A stretch of DNA of 64,000 bases from Cryptomeria japonica (GCF_030272615.1 NC_081405.1:571504752-571568751); one strand, 5' to 3'; positions 11,707-24,115 are shown, numbered from the stretch's first letter. Notes: a model not told the origin generated them from the letters alone. A program made the numbers and translations.

Positions 11707-13027
11707 TCTAACTTCTCATGGATTGCTGATTATCTATTTTATACTAGACCTAACCAAGTCATGTGAAGATGTGTCAGAGAAGATGAAACATATGACATCC
11801 TGCATGCATGTCATGATGAGCCATGTGGAGGTCATTTTGTTGCCAAAAGAACAGCACTGAAAATACTCAATATAGGATACTATTGGCCCACATTACATAA
11901 GGAGACAGATGTCAGCGAATGGGAAAACCTACAAAATTTGATGAGATGCCACTATATCCTCAAATATCAGTTGCACCATTTGACAAGTGGGGATTAGATT
12001 TTGTTGGCCCAATTGATCCACCTTCTAATGGAAAATCTTATATCTTGGTATGTACAGACTATGTAACAAAATGGGTAAAAGCTCGTGCCATGACACATGC
12101 AAGAGATAATAAGGTGGTTGAGTTTCTTTATGAAGAGATATTTACAAGATATGGAGTACCAAGGGAAATTGTCTTAGACTAGGGACCTCAATTTACTTCA
12201 ATATTGATAAAGGCTTTGGTCAATAAATACAATATAAGGCATAGGAAATCTACTCCATATCATCCACAGTCTAATGGATAGGTAGAAGTTAAAAATAGAG
12301 AGCTTGAGGCTATTCTTACAAAAATAGTGTTTGTTCACAAGAAACATTGGTCTCACCGGCTTTTAGAAGCAATTTGGGCATATAGAACAACTTGGAAAAC
12401 ACCAATTGGTTATACACCTTTTGAGATGGTTTATGGAAAAACAACAATGATGCTTATTGAATTTGAGCATAAAACCCTGAGGACAACTTTGCAATTAAAT
12501 TTGACATTGTTTGAAGAACAGAAAGAAGGCATTCAACAATTAAATGCTCTAGATGAATGGAGAAAGATAGTTGTTCAATAGACAAAATTGATCAAAATCA
12601 AAGAGCAAAATGGCATGATAAATATATCAAGGAAAAGAAATTCAAATTTGGTGAATGGGCACTAGTGTATGATTCCAGATATAAAGATATTATGGGAAAG
12701 CTTCAAACCAGGTGGTTAGGTCCTTATGAGATAGAAAAAGTTTTCCAGAATGGAGCAGTTCGTTTGTCCATAATTGATCCTGTTCAATTTAAACTCTTAG
12801 TAAATGGACACCGACTACATCTATATCATAAGCCAGCTACTAGAGAAGAGTTCCTGCAGCAGTTTGCTCCACAAAGTGACACAGAGGTTCCTACAGCAAC
12901 TAACAAGGTTCCTGCAGCAACTGACAATGAGTTTGCAGCAACTCATGAGCTTCTTGTTGCAATTGAGCAAGGTAATAAAGGTAATGTTCCTGCAGCCTCT
13001 GCAGCGAACATATTTGTCATTTTATAA
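11707..13027 (+). pseudogene. pol: Integrase of the Athila-like element
   Basis: It begins SNFSWIADYLFYTRP. The zinc-binding module keeps HACHDEPCGGHF but is cut after LHKET near 11908: codons carrying the first Cys of the CX2C pair are missing, and sequence resumes at CQRMGKPTKF. In the catalytic core D is in GLDFVGP, the second D is in VLD followed by a stop at 12180, and E is in VEVKNRE after a stop at 12280. Both stops fit CAG to TAG. A one-base shift near 12590 leads to the C-terminal GPY-type domain (WLGPYEIEKVF). The tail is a repeated Val-Pro-Ala-Ala-Thr segment. Confidence 0.88.
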
Positions 13028-13417
13028 TAAAATATTTCCATATTATATGGGAATATTCTTCTCCGTACATAAAATCCCATCCACGACATTCCATCCCATG
13101 TTCTCACCTATCATTTCATTTCATTTTGCCTTCATTGTTGTACAATCATAGGTACATATATATTGTGTTTTATTTTAATTATGCATTTATTAGTTCATTA
13201 TGATTATATCCTGTTTAAATCCGCTCCACTACCCAAAATCTTGTCAGCTTATGTTGACACGTACTAGGTTAAGTTGGGGGGTGCTTTATGGTTTGGTTTC
13301 CAACGTGATTAATTATCAGTCCTTTTTGGTACTCAGAATTGATTTTCTCCCCATCATTACTTATTATGTTATTATTTCATGCAAGTGAATAATAAATTCT
13401 ACCAGCAGAATTAAGAT
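13028..13417 (+). other. Spacer between pol and the extra ORF
   Basis: About 390 bp of AT-rich sequence without a convincing frame. GTTAAGTTGGGGGGTGC near 13268 is an internal polypurine-like tract that resembles the one before the 3' LTR. Confidence 0.5.
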
Positions 13418-15673
13418 ATGGAAGGGAATTTCAATTTTAGCAAGATTGCCAAATATTTTGGTTCAGGTGTAGAGAGAAAAATAGCAGAGTAAAAGATGGG
13501 TGGTGATCTAATTCGTCATGAGTCAATGGTTCATGAAGGGTTGCTACAGGATGGTCATTGTGAGCATTATTTCAGAAACCACGACTGGTTGGATTACTTC
13601 TTGAAAATCAAGGATTACAATGAAGAAATTGTTGTAGAATTTATGCATTCCTTTAATGAAGGAGAAGCTACAGTTAAAGGTTTGAGGGTTATTGCTACAG
13701 AGCAGCGAATAGCAGAAGTAACGGGGTTGCTTTAGGAAGGAGAACTCTTTCTAGAATCAAAAGACGCAAGGAGTGCCAAGGCAGAGTTCACAATTCCCAT
13801 GGATGAATCCTTATTGGTGGATAGACAAGGAACTAGAAGGGTTTCTCTACCAGCACATTGGCCTCAAGTAGCTTTGTATATTATGAAATATATTACATGT
13901 GAAGGGCTATATTCAAATCTGCATTCCCCTCATTTTAAATTACTTAGTCATCTGTGGCATGGTCGTCGAGTGAATGTTCCTAATTTCTTATACCACCTCA
14001 TTTCTACAAGTGCTAAGGAGACGCGGAAAAATGCAAATCACTCTGTTAGCCATCATGGATTGGTTAAGCTAATTGTTCAGCTCTCCCTGAGAGATGTTTC
14101 ACAAATGGAATGGGGTGTATTTGAGGATATACAACAATTTAGGGTTGATGATGCCCCTATTGTAAATAACCCACCAGTTGAAGAAGAGAATGTTGCAGAT
14201 AACCTGTCGGTTTAAGATGAGGATTTGCTTGTTGCTGAAGGAGTTGTGGTTATTATGGAAGAAAATATTGGAGCAGAATCAATTGAAGAACAACCCTCTA
14301 CTTCTTTTCAAAGAGATTTGCCAGTTTTGTGAAGGAAAGGAAAAGAGTTAGAAAGGGGTGAAACGGATGAAGAACTTATTACCCAGCCTCAGGTAACTCA
14401 GATTCCTCCTGCAACTAAGAGGCGTAGGACAAAAATAAAAACTCCTGTTGCCATTCCAAAAGTTTATGTAAGAAGAACACATAGCAAGACACAAAATACT
14501 CATCATGTGGGTAATCAAACAAAGGTAATTGTTGTAGAAACTTCAGAAGAAGGAAGCCCTATAGAGGATGAAATTCAAGAAAAAGTTGTTGAGGATAAAC
14601 TAGCAAATCTTGCTTCTGTGGCACTGCAATTTGAAGAAACTGTTGAAGATATTCTACAACAACCTGAGGAAAACATTGGAGATATGCTAGCTCAGATTGA
14701 AGAGTTTATTGAAGAAATCCCACGATCTAAGGTAGTACCTATTAGACCTCCTTCATCGCTAAGTAGTTTATCTATTGCTTTAACATTTTATAGACAATGG
14801 GAAATAGAGAAGGATAGGTTGCAGGGGATTATTGATAAACATAAAAAAGAGATTGAAAAGAGACATAACAGAATAGAGGAATTAGAGGCTAAGGTAGAAA
14901 TAATTTATGGTATGGTTCCTGAGTTGATGCAGTGTAGGGCACCTCCAAGAGTTTATGCAGTACATTTGAAAGAGTGGTATCTGAACTTCAAACTAAACCG
15001 CATTGTTAGGGACCTTAATCCCTCTTTAGAAACACCTGAAGAATTCTTTTATGCTTACCAAACCTCTCCACCTACTATGAAGAATTTGCTATGTGAATTA
15101 TACTTATATAACTATGATGTACCCTCAGACAGGGAGTGGAAACCTTTATTGTATATTGGGGATATCCATATCAAAGCTTTAATGTCATGGATCCTAAATG
15201 AGATTATCATAGGGACACAAGCTAGGGAGTATGAAAAATTAGAGCTTGACTGTCCATTACCATTAAGAAGGGAATCACAAGCACCATGGGTTCTTTATTA
15301 TGATTGGTAGAAGTTACTAGTAAGAGATGATGTTAGGAAATTAGTGCTTCCAATGAGAGAGGAATTCTATCAAGCATATGAGTATTTGGTTTAGACTGAT
15401 AGGATAGCTGCAATAGAAGGGTTAACTCAACACTGGAATAATCTACCAGAGCAGTTAAAATAGGGAGAACCTTACTCACTACAAAATTTTCATGCAGCCA
15501 TGCAAAGAGCCCCCAGATACATACAGTTAGGCAGGAAGAAAGCCAACAACTGGCTACCATTGATCTTTCAACCTCCAATCCTTATGTGGCCTCTTTTGGC
15601 ATGTCAGCCTACAAAGCAGAACTATGATGCAGTCACAGAAGAAAAACTAGATGGTCCAAGCTGGAGAAAATGA
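13418..15673 (+). pseudogene. Long extra ORF after pol (Athila env-position ORF)
   Basis: One frame of about 750 codons runs from ATG 13418 to about 15673, broken only by stops (13490, 13733, 14213, 14329, 15308 and others). This shows a single ancestral gene. The N-terminal part (13540-13740) has WLDYFLKIKDYNEEIVVEFM, then a V-x-G-L motif and a TGLL end, resembling the 'putative plant transposon protein' domain found in Athila-type elements. The middle is acidic, then Lys/Arg-rich (KRRRTKIK). A heptad-like coiled coil lies at about 14800-14910. The C-terminal third is hydrophilic with conserved aromatics. No signal peptide or membrane segment is obvious, so calling it an envelope gene is not justified by what I see. 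Confidence 0.7.
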
Positions 15674-15787
15674 AAGGATTTTATTGGAACTTGGATTCAG
15701 GGGGGACAGGTCAGAGCATCATTGGTGATTTAAGGGTTATAGTGAGAATCAGAAATTTTCCTTTTATTGTAGGATCAACAAACTCTT

Positions 15788-15801
15788 AAAGTTGGGGGGC
15801 A
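15788..15801 (+). other. Polypurine tract of the Athila-like element
   Basis: AAAGTTGGGGGGCA lies immediately before the TGATAAG start of the 3' LTR. It is the plus-strand primer. Confidence 0.85.
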
Positions 15802-17062
15802 TGATAAGTTGAGACTTTGTCATGTTTTTATCATCAAAACTCTTAGGTTTTTTACATCTTTTGGGTTGCATAGTAGTAGTGAAGTATTGTGAATTGACTA
15901 TATGTATTCCATGTGTTAAACTTGAACTTATGAAATCATGTTTGAACTTTGTCGGTCTATTCCTGCAACCATGCCAATTTATTCCTGCAACCAAGTGATT
16001 TGTTCCTGTTACTATGTGGATTATTTAGGATAGTGTCATATGTGAATTAATTAATGTATTAATTAAATAAAATATGTATGCATGTCCTTGTATTTTGTTT
16101 TTCTTTTAGTGCAGATAATAAATGATGTTGCAGTGGATATTCTCCTTTCACGCCTGAAGAAGGATGAATCACGTAAGAAATAAATGGAGATCAAATGAAG
16201 AGGAGTCGAGCGAGTGCAAGGCATGACATGAGTGGATCAGTTAGGAATCACTATGGAATTTTAACTCTAGTGGGCATTGAGTTTGCAAAATATCGCTACG
16301 GCATGCAAATACTGTGGCTTGGTTTAGATCCACATTTCCTGCAACCGAGCTCTAGTTATCTTCTTCATCTATCAATCATCTGCCTCTTCTTCTGGGCGTG
16401 ATTTGAGTTGTCCATTGTAGTTGATCTTTTCTTTATATTAAGCTCTTCCTTTTTCTTAGAGGTTAGACAGAATAGAAAGGAATAGAGCAGAGAATTTTGA
16501 TAAGCATTCTGGAGTTTTTCGTTTAGAACATGTAATCATTTTCAGGAAGCAATGAATGAAATATATGTTGTTCTGATCTGTTAAAAGTATTTTTCTGGAA
16601 GCTTGATATCACTCATCCAAGGGGGCCGAATTGGTGATTGATCCTGTGTTTTTGTTCATTAAAATTAGTTCTTCTTTTATTATAGTAGAAGTTTGTGCCT
16701 TGACTATTCGTGCAGCCACTGGAAATAGATCTGCTGATTGTTCCTCCAGCCAAGCTAGAACATACTAATTTCTGTTATTTACATTAGATCATTCCAGAAT
16801 TGTTTTTATAAGTTTTCCTATAGCCCTCTATGATTTCCATTCTTGCCTTTCATTTCTACATAATGTTAGTTACTGCAGCAATGCAAAATAGCCATTGAAG
16901 GAGCTTAGTGCATATATAGTGCAAACCCATTTCAAGTTTTACATCCCTGGGTTGATAACTAAATGAACACTAGCCATGTAAATAGTAACTTTACCAGATG
17001 AATGTCCAAACTTCAAGTTGAGAATTCAATTAGAGTTATTATTATTATAGTTGGAGTAGACA
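15802..17062 (+). repeat. 3' LTR of the Athila-like element (1261 bp)
   Basis: It starts TGATAAGTTGAGACTTTGTC and ends GTTGGAGTAGACA. It aligns along its length with 6061-7288. TTCCTGCAACC/TTCCTGCAGCC-type motifs recur several times within it. Confidence 0.95.
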
Positions 17063-17620
17063 TCTAGGTTGTCTGTGGAGGTGGAAACACCGAATTGGAG
17101 GTCTGACAGAGGCAGAATCCAAAACACAACCCCTGGAATTTTCTTTTATTATTTGTGTGTAGGATTATGGTGGTGAGAAAGATAATTTTCTTGCTGGAAG
17201 CTTCAATCATGGACCGTCTGTGAGCTTCTATCATTTTCCCTTATTTTGTTTTCATATTTTTTATTTTGCAATATCCTACTCATTTCATTTTGCCACATTG
17301 ATTGATCGATAGTTTAGTTTCTTTTTTCATTGTCGTATAAATTTTGTACCCTATTCGTGTAGGACAATAGTGTGTGGCACTGGTGTCCCAGTTTTGCATG
17401 CTTATCCTAAGGATAGAGGCTAAGCAGAGTCATTCAAAAGTTTCATTTGTTGTTTGATAACTTAGTTTTGCATTTTTCATCCCTGGCTCACCCTTAGCGC
17501 CAATTTAAGTGAGGTAGCGGCAGATAGGTTTGTTCCTTGAGGTTAATCACCTTGAGGGTAACAAATATTTTCCTATGCAAGAAAGATGAAAGTGAGTTTG
17601 AAATAGTGATTGTAATCAAC
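17063..17620. other. Unassigned sequence right of the Athila-like element
   Basis: No domain-bearing frame. It may include the interrupted remainder of the LTR cut at 6060, but I cannot prove continuity from this window. Confidence 0.4.
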
Positions 17621-18014
17621 ATTCTGAGATGCCTCTATTTATACCTGTTTATTTTCTAAAATTGTAGTTTTATATCTTGTCTTGAGTCTAGTTACCTTTA
17701 GGTCTGCAAGTCCTTTTGTATCTTACCCCGTGAGTAGTTAGCCTTGGTGTGCAAGTCTGAAATAGTTAGCTCTATCTTTTGTAATCATTTCTATTCATAG
17801 TGGATTATCTTGTGGGTTGACTCCCACCATGATTTTTACCTTTTTGGGTTTTCTATGTATAAAAATCTTAGTGTCCTTGTGTGAATGACCTATGATATTC
17901 TTAATACTTTTAATATGCATATCTAGGTTTAATTGGCTAAATAAGTTTACAATCCAAAATTTTAATTTATGCTGATTCACCCCCTCTCAGCATCTGGTGT
18001 GTGTTCAACATACC
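17621..18014 (+). repeat. Copia-type LTR 3' portion (solo or truncated)
   Basis: It contains GGGTTTTCTATGTATAAAAA followed by TCTTAGTGTCC (about 17847-17876) and, at its end, GATTCACCCCCTCTCAGCAT, then TTCAACA at 18014. These are the same boxes in the same order as in the LTR at 2767-3759. No primer site follows, so this is a remnant. The left boundary is uncertain. Confidence 0.55.
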
Positions 18015-19230
18015 CCTCCTATGATAATAGGAGAATCTTCAAAGGCTCTGATATATAGGTTTATTTAATATTGTAAATATACATTTAGATAGAAGTGGAT
18101 ATATATTTAGTTTATGTTTCTTTATCAACTATAAACACACACACACACACACACACATTAACTTATATCAGTTCTATTTTACCTAGTATAGCCCCCTTCA
18201 TGATTTGGTCATAACATAGATCCTCTATCTCACTAATTTGGTAGGAATTTTGATCATCAAAGGGGAACATCATTTTTAGAATTCCTTTTAGCCAAAAAAC
18301 AAAGACATAAAGTAATCAAGAATTCAATTTTGGATAAATTATAGATATATATAGTTATTTTGATGTTAGTTTGAATATTTGATCTAATTTATTCGTTGTG
18401 TGCATGTCTTCCTACTTTGAAACTTAAATTTGATTGTATATTCGGTTTAGAATAGTTAAGCTATGAACAATAGTGTGCTATGGATTAATGATATTGCACT
18501 TCAGTAGAACTTATGAATTACAATTGATATTTTATCTACAATTATAAGTGTTTAATTTGGTTGCCTTGGACAACTTCACCAAACGTTATAATCATTTTCG
18601 TATCGCTATTAACCATAACGTGGATGCTTACTAATGATAGATGACAAGTAATCAAAATTGAATTCAATTTCATGTTCTACCTATTTTTCTCTTTGACATA
18701 TTTAAAAATATAAATACATTGTCAATAGGATTTCCTAAGATTCAATTTATGTAGATGTAATAAGTATTATTAATTATACATGAAACTTTTAAATGTGAGT
18801 GAGATCTTATACTTGTGAACACATTATCATGTTCTACCTCCTTTTCTCTATGTAAACTTTTATTACATAATCAACAACATTTATTAATAAGGCTATGACT
18901 AAAAAAATTACTTACTAATTCTATGATCACCCTCAAGTTTGCAGAAACAATAGGACACTTAGGAGAGATGGAGCACAATTATGATTGCATCAAGGCTTAA
19001 AAAAGACTTGTTAGTATTTGTCTTTCCATTCATCCTCATTTTCATTTGATTCATTTACCATATAGAGTCACATCTATTACATAAAATAGACTTGTTAGTT
19101 TGTGTTATACATTCATTAGGATTGAATTAAGTTTATTTGAAATTACCTCGATTCATTAGGGTTTTCCTAGATTCGTTACAAATATGTTAGGTTTAGTGGG
19201 TTTGTCAAAAAGTTGCAAAAGTTGTGAAAG
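18015..19230. other. AT-rich intergenic DNA with a (CA)n run
   Basis: About 1.2 kb without recognisable genes. A short (CA)n microsatellite lies at about 18134-18158. Nothing else can be supported. Confidence 0.6.
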
Positions 19231-20405
19231 TTGCAAGGTAGCCTAATTTTTGTTTTGTATGTTGTAGGGATGAACCATTGATACTAACATGTCTAGGTAG
19301 GCATATTTATGTTAGGAATTCCCCTACTATTCTTCCCAAATCACCCAAATTTTCAGGGCCATGCACAACGATGCTATCTCTTGAGTGCCCTAAGTTCAAA
19401 AAGTGTCAATTTTAAACAAACCATTTCTCAAATTTTGGGGCACATAAAAATGATCTATTTAAACCAACAAGGTCATGTAAATCTCCTCTACAATAACCTA
19501 TCTCATATTTTCAAGACTGAAAGCCATTTTCTTAGAGCAATAAATTTTTTATTGATGCAAAAATTGTCAAATGCATCGAATGAAAAGTTGCAAGGTGGCC
19601 TAATTTGTGTTTTGTTCATCATGGGCATGAACCATCAGTGCTAAAAAAAAATTTATGTGGTTTTATTCTATTATTATTCCTATTTTTCTTCCCAACTCAC
19701 CCAAACGTTCAGGTTCATGCCATAGCCACGCTATCTCTTAAGTGCCCTCAATTCAAAAAATTGACAGGTTGTTTCTCAAAATACATGGCACATATGAATG
19801 TACAACTTGAACCTATAGGGTTATGTCATGCCAGTGTATAATAACCTATCTTACATTTTCAATAATCAAACCCAATTTCCTAGGGCAACAATTTTTTTGT
19901 TGATGCAAGAATTGCTAAATGCATGTAATGAAAAGTTGTAAGATAACCTAATTTTTGTTCTATTCTTTATGAGCATGAACTATAAATACCAAAACACCTT
20001 GGTAGGTGGGTTTATTCTAATAATTCTCCTTTTATGATTCCCAACCCACCCAAACATTTAGGGCCATATCGTAGTGACGCCATCTCTTGATTGCCTCAAT
20101 TTCAAGAAACTGTCAAATTCTAGTGGGTTGTTTCTTGAAATCTATGACACATATGAATGTAATATTTGGAACTATAAGGTCATGTGAGGCCCCTCTACAA
20201 TAACCTATCTCATATTTTTAAGAATCAATACCGATTTCTCAAGGTGTCAATTTTTCTATTGATGCAAAAATTATCAAATATATGCAATGAAAAGCTGTAA
20301 GGTAGCCTATTTTTATTCTTTTCTTTGTGGGAAAAAACCATTAGTGCCAACACATTGAGGTGGAAACATCTATGCTAGGCATGGTACTTCTCCACACCCC
20401 AACTC
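19231..20405. repeat. ~355-bp satellite, about 3.3 tandem copies
   Basis: The marker TTGCAAGGTAGCCTAATTTT and its variants recur near 19231, 19588, 19936 and 20295, with spacings of about 357, 348 and 359 bp. Each unit also holds a CAACCCACCCAAA/CAAATCACCCAAA box, GGGCCATG-type text, CTATCTCTTGAGTGCCCT, and CAATAACCTATCTCATATTTTC. The fourth copy stops after about 110 bp. Small ORFs inside (19309, 19605) are not conserved between units, so this is non-coding satellite DNA. Confidence 0.9.
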
Positions 20406-20476
20406 TCATAAACTAATTGCATGAAGATTTGGTCTTACAACTCTTCTTCTCTTCTTGGTTGACAAGTAACATTCAT

Positions 20477-20596
20477 GAAAATAGGGCAGTCTTGATAAAA
20501 ATAGGACAACCCTAATGAGCCTAGGTCAGTCTTAATTAATGTAGGGCAGTCTTAATGAACCTAGGACAATCCTAATGAATTTAGGGTAGCCCTAAT
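20477..20596. repeat. 20-bp minisatellite, six units
   Basis: Six consecutive 20-bp units of the type GAACCTAGGACAGTCCTAAT are in exact register (starts 20477, 20497, 20517, 20537, 20557, 20577). A seventh unit begins with GAACTGACA. It lies about 70 bp after the 355-bp satellite ends. Confidence 0.92.
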
Positions 20597-20975
20597 GAAC
20601 TGACATCTGTGAACATACATAATCATTGTAAGACCCTACCTCATTAAAGAGTAATGTAACCTTAAATTACAAATACATCGAAACTTTTTTAGATTTAAAT
20701 ATATCGGTATGTGATTATTTAATTGGTTAAATTCTTAAGTGTGTTCTTTTTTCCTTGAGGTGCGTTGAAGAAAATCTCATTTAATCCGAGATGATAATTG
20801 AACAATTCTTATGATCGATTAGCAGAAGAGGATTGATAGCTCTTCCATTAATCTATTTGAAATATTATTAGATTAATATAAGATTTATGCACATTAGAAT
20901 TATTGATATCATCGTGATTACAAGATGGAATTGGGGTGTCATTCTAATGGTTCACAAGATTTTGAGAATTCGACT
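20597..20975. other. Unassigned sequence before the host LTR
   Basis: About 380 bp, AT-rich, with no gene or repeat that I can recognise. Confidence 0.5.
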
Positions 20976-21765
20976 TATAGCAACCTAAAATTATCCTGTC
21001 TAATTAAACAAATATTTTTATTTATTTATTTATTTAATTATTTTATCCTAAGTCTTCTATTAATTAAATAAATATTTATTTATTTAATTAATTCATTAAT
21101 CCTCTTCTAAGCCTTTCCTCATTTAAATAAATACTTTTAGTTATTTAAATTGTCCTTTTCCTAAATTTAATAAATTTTTTATTTATTTAATTGATCCCAC
21201 TTCCTCTATTAATTAAATAAATATTTATTTAATTAATTAATTCATTATCTTTTTCTACCCATGACACATGTGACTCATCTCTTAATTCTTCTCTTACCTA
21301 ACCCCCTCTCATCATTTAATTATTTCCTCTACCTACCCTTTAATCTTAGTTGACCATTTATATTTACACCTCTCAATCTTATCCCTCCATTTCTTACAGT
21401 GTTCTCTATATAAAATGATGATTCCTTCCTTATCAATGCTAATCGTCTAATCACCTAATGACAGACTTAAGCCTTCTTGTGATCAAGCTATCAACCACAT
21501 TTTCATTCTTTGTTGAGCTCTTGTGCACACATAAAATCTGAGAGAAAATATATCAAACAAGATCAATGGAGATAGGAAGAAATGGAGATTGAAACCCCAC
21601 TAGACATGTGAATGGTATATTTGGTTTATTTTGTTTGTTTGCATGGTTTTAGGTATCTTCATTTGTGTATGGTGGATTCCTTTCATTGTTAGGCTAGGGT
21701 TTTGTGGTCGATCCTTGTTAGTCTTTCAATATTGTTGTTTTCACTATCCGTTTTTATCGTATACA
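20976..21765 (+). repeat. 5' LTR of the host element (~790 bp)
   Basis: It aligns with 63760-64000 with roughly a dozen differences and an 8-bp indel over 240 bp. The usual TGTAGGCACC start is TATAGCAACC here. The left half is dominated by TTAATTAAATAAATATTTATT-type repeats. It ends ATACA at 21765, three bases before the primer site. Confidence 0.8.
21407..21415 (+). promoter_or_regulatory. TATA box in the host LTR
   Basis: TATATAAAA lies about 430 bp into the LTR, preceded by C/T-rich sequence. It is the best candidate for the LTR's pol II core promoter. Confidence 0.6.
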
Positions 21766-21768
21766 TTT

Positions 21769-21786
21769 TGGCACGCCAGGTGGGAC
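21769..21786 (+). other. Primer-binding site of the host element
   Basis: TGGCACGCCAGGTGGGAC begins three bases after the LTR end. It starts with TGG (complement of a tRNA CCA end) and resembles the TGGCGCGCCAGGTAGGG block that follows LTRs of many plant Tat elements. I do not assign the tRNA. Confidence 0.7.
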
Positions 21787-24110
21787 TCTTGTCCCTTTTA
21801 TTTTGACATCTTGTTTACAGATATTGTGTTTTTTAAAGTTCTAGGTTTGACATTGCGACGATTCTGCGTTTTTATGCATCTACGACTTCTTTTTTTGTGT
21901 TTTTTTATTTTCTGTTGTTTTTGCAGATCTGTCATCCTAAAGTTGCATCTGTGTAGCATATAAGCACATTTTTGTTTTTTAAAGGGTTTTTGCTCAGTTT
22001 TGGAGTTACAATTTATTGGAATCTCGTCTAAGTTGTATTGTTGCATCTATGCCCAGATCTTGCGTCTGTGCAGGTTTCTGGCGTATCTATGTTTTGCTAT
22101 TTGTTTTGCATGTCTTAGATCTAGGAATTGCATCTATGTCCTATCTTTCTATGTTTGTGAATTTTTTATGCCTCTGCACCTGGTATAGTTGTGTCTGCAT
22201 TTTTTAGTTTTGCATTTTCCTTCTCATTTAGTGTTTTCAGATTTGATTTTGGGGATAACCTCTTTTGATCTGACTAACAAAGTGGTGCAGCTATTTCAAA
22301 AGGTGAAAAACATCTTGTCGAAGGCCCCTATTTCACAAAGTCTTTTGGATCTTAAAATTTACCTAACTTGTGTGCTTGTAGGAGGGGTATCATTTAAAAC
22401 TACTAACAAGTTTGGTGCAGGACCTTTGGCAAAGATTTGATTTTGAAATTGTTTTCTTTGTCTTCTTTAGTTTAGCAAACACTTCAATTGGTTCTCTAAA
22501 ATTAACAAGTGTATTTTGTGTCTTGAGCAATAGGCTCTTTGTGTTTTACCTTTTAGAGGGTTTGTCTCTTGAGTATCCCATAAGGCAAATTGAGAGGGAA
22601 CGACCCAAGTGGTAACGAGCTAAAGCCAAGCTCTTCCAAACCACTATAAATAAAAGTGTTTGTGATGAAATTTGCAAGAAACGGGTGTTACATGATGCTA
22701 TAACGGTGTTATGACTCCCGTAAACCCTACATAGTACAACCTCTATAGGCTGGGAGGCCTTCCATTTAATGGAGTGTAACACGTTGTTGATTATAGCCAC
22801 CTGAATAGACGCCCTTACTAGACACCATTGTGTTAGAAGCAAAAAACCTTCTAGTTGTTGGCACAGGAGGTTGGACCTCTGAAGTGGCTCACATTCTTAC
22901 GGTTCTTAGTAGAGATACAAAGTTTTCCACGGGGAGTTTTCATGGGGACCGATGCTTGGCTGCCCTAGAGAAGTGAGTGTCAAGGGTGGAGCCAGTGGGG
23001 TCAAGCATCTAAGTATCCGCTCTAAATTACATAGCTTAGGGTAATCCCCCAAGTGAGATTCAACAACTATTGTCTCGACCAACCCTAGGATTTGTGCTTG
23101 AATGATCAAAATACACAAACATTTTCAAGAAAAACAAAGAAACATTGTGTCTGTCATGTTTTCAAGTGTATGCAAAAATATTTCACATTATATTTCACAT
23201 TTGGAAATATTTTTATCCTTTGGACAAAAACACTTTCAAACATTGAGTCTTCACTATTATTGTGTCCTCTTGCCATGAAAAGAGTCAAAACATTGAGATT
23301 TTGTCACATTGAACAACTTCACAACCGGATATAATTGCAGAAAATATCAGAAAATGCATCTATGACTGTTAAAACCACATCTGTATTGCGAAATTATTTC
23401 TATGCAGTACAGAATTGCATTTGTCCTACAACAGAATATCAACAAGAAATTGTCACATTTTCAGAAATTGCGTCTCTGTCATTTTAAACCACACCTGTGT
23501 TGAGAAATCATGTCTGTGCTGAGCAACATTGTATCTTTGACTTGCAGGCTAAAATTATCATTATCACCAGAATATAGCATCTATGTCTACTGGAACTGCA
23601 TCTAGGATCATAAATCACATTTGGGTTTGTTAAAAATGCATCTGCGTTCACAGTTGAGAGATTATAGTTAAATCTTGAGAACAAAAGGGACTTAAGTTTA
23701 CATATTCAAAGAGCTTCTAAGGTTGCTTACTATAGGGCTTCATTTTTTAGTCAACCTATCTTGGTCACACATAGTCAATCATTTTCCTTCATTTGCATTG
23801 CCCTCATACATATTTTCCAAATTTGAGTCAAAAGGTTACTTTGCTTGTCCTCATCACACTTTACAAACATACTACAACACAACACTAGGTGATTCCTGCA
23901 TCAAGATCTATCATCTTAGAGTCTCATTTGGTCTTCTTGAGTCAAGGTCAACTTACCTCATCAATAGATCCATCATCTCTTTGGAAGCCACACCTTACTC
24001 TTAAATATACATACTTTGGTCTTACACTCTTGGACATTGTAAGTTTACCCTATATTCATCTACACTTCATACACCTCTTGGTCTTCCATAGTCTTTGCAT
24101 TTTCATACTA
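21787..24110 (+). other. 5' leader of the host element
   Basis: About 2.3 kb between primer site and gag, interrupted at its 3' end by the element at 24116. Small frames (for example 21631-21963 and 23723-24004) show no domain. The motif GCATCTATG and close variants (GCGTCTGTG, GCATCTGCG) recur many times at about 21850-22200 and again at 23340-23660. Long leaders are usual in Tat-lineage elements. Confidence 0.55.
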
Positions 24111-24115
24111 CCTTT

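Larger units (their letters stand above)
6061..17062 (+). mobile_element. Athila-like Ty3/Gypsy LTR retrotransposon (11.0 kb, decayed)
   Basis: Both LTRs (6061-7288 and 15802-17062), a tRNA-Asp type primer site, gag, protease, RT, RNase H, integrase, a long ORF after pol, and a polypurine tract are in the expected order. The tRNA-Asp primer and the post-pol ORF point to the Athila branch. In the first ~310 bp the LTRs differ at roughly two dozen positions, so the insertion is old. Flanking bases TCTGA (6056-6060) and TCTAG (17063-17067) are only an imperfect 5-bp target duplication. Stops, frameshifts and lost catalytic residues make it non-autonomous. Confidence 0.92.

Noticed and set aside
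13418-15673. A retroviral-type envelope gene
   Set aside because: The position fits, but no signal peptide, transmembrane helix or furin-like site is visible. Left as an extra ORF.
17640-17660. TATAAATAG on the minus strand as a promoter
   Set aside because: The LTR boxes around it place the LTR on the plus strand, so the match is probably chance in AT-rich DNA.
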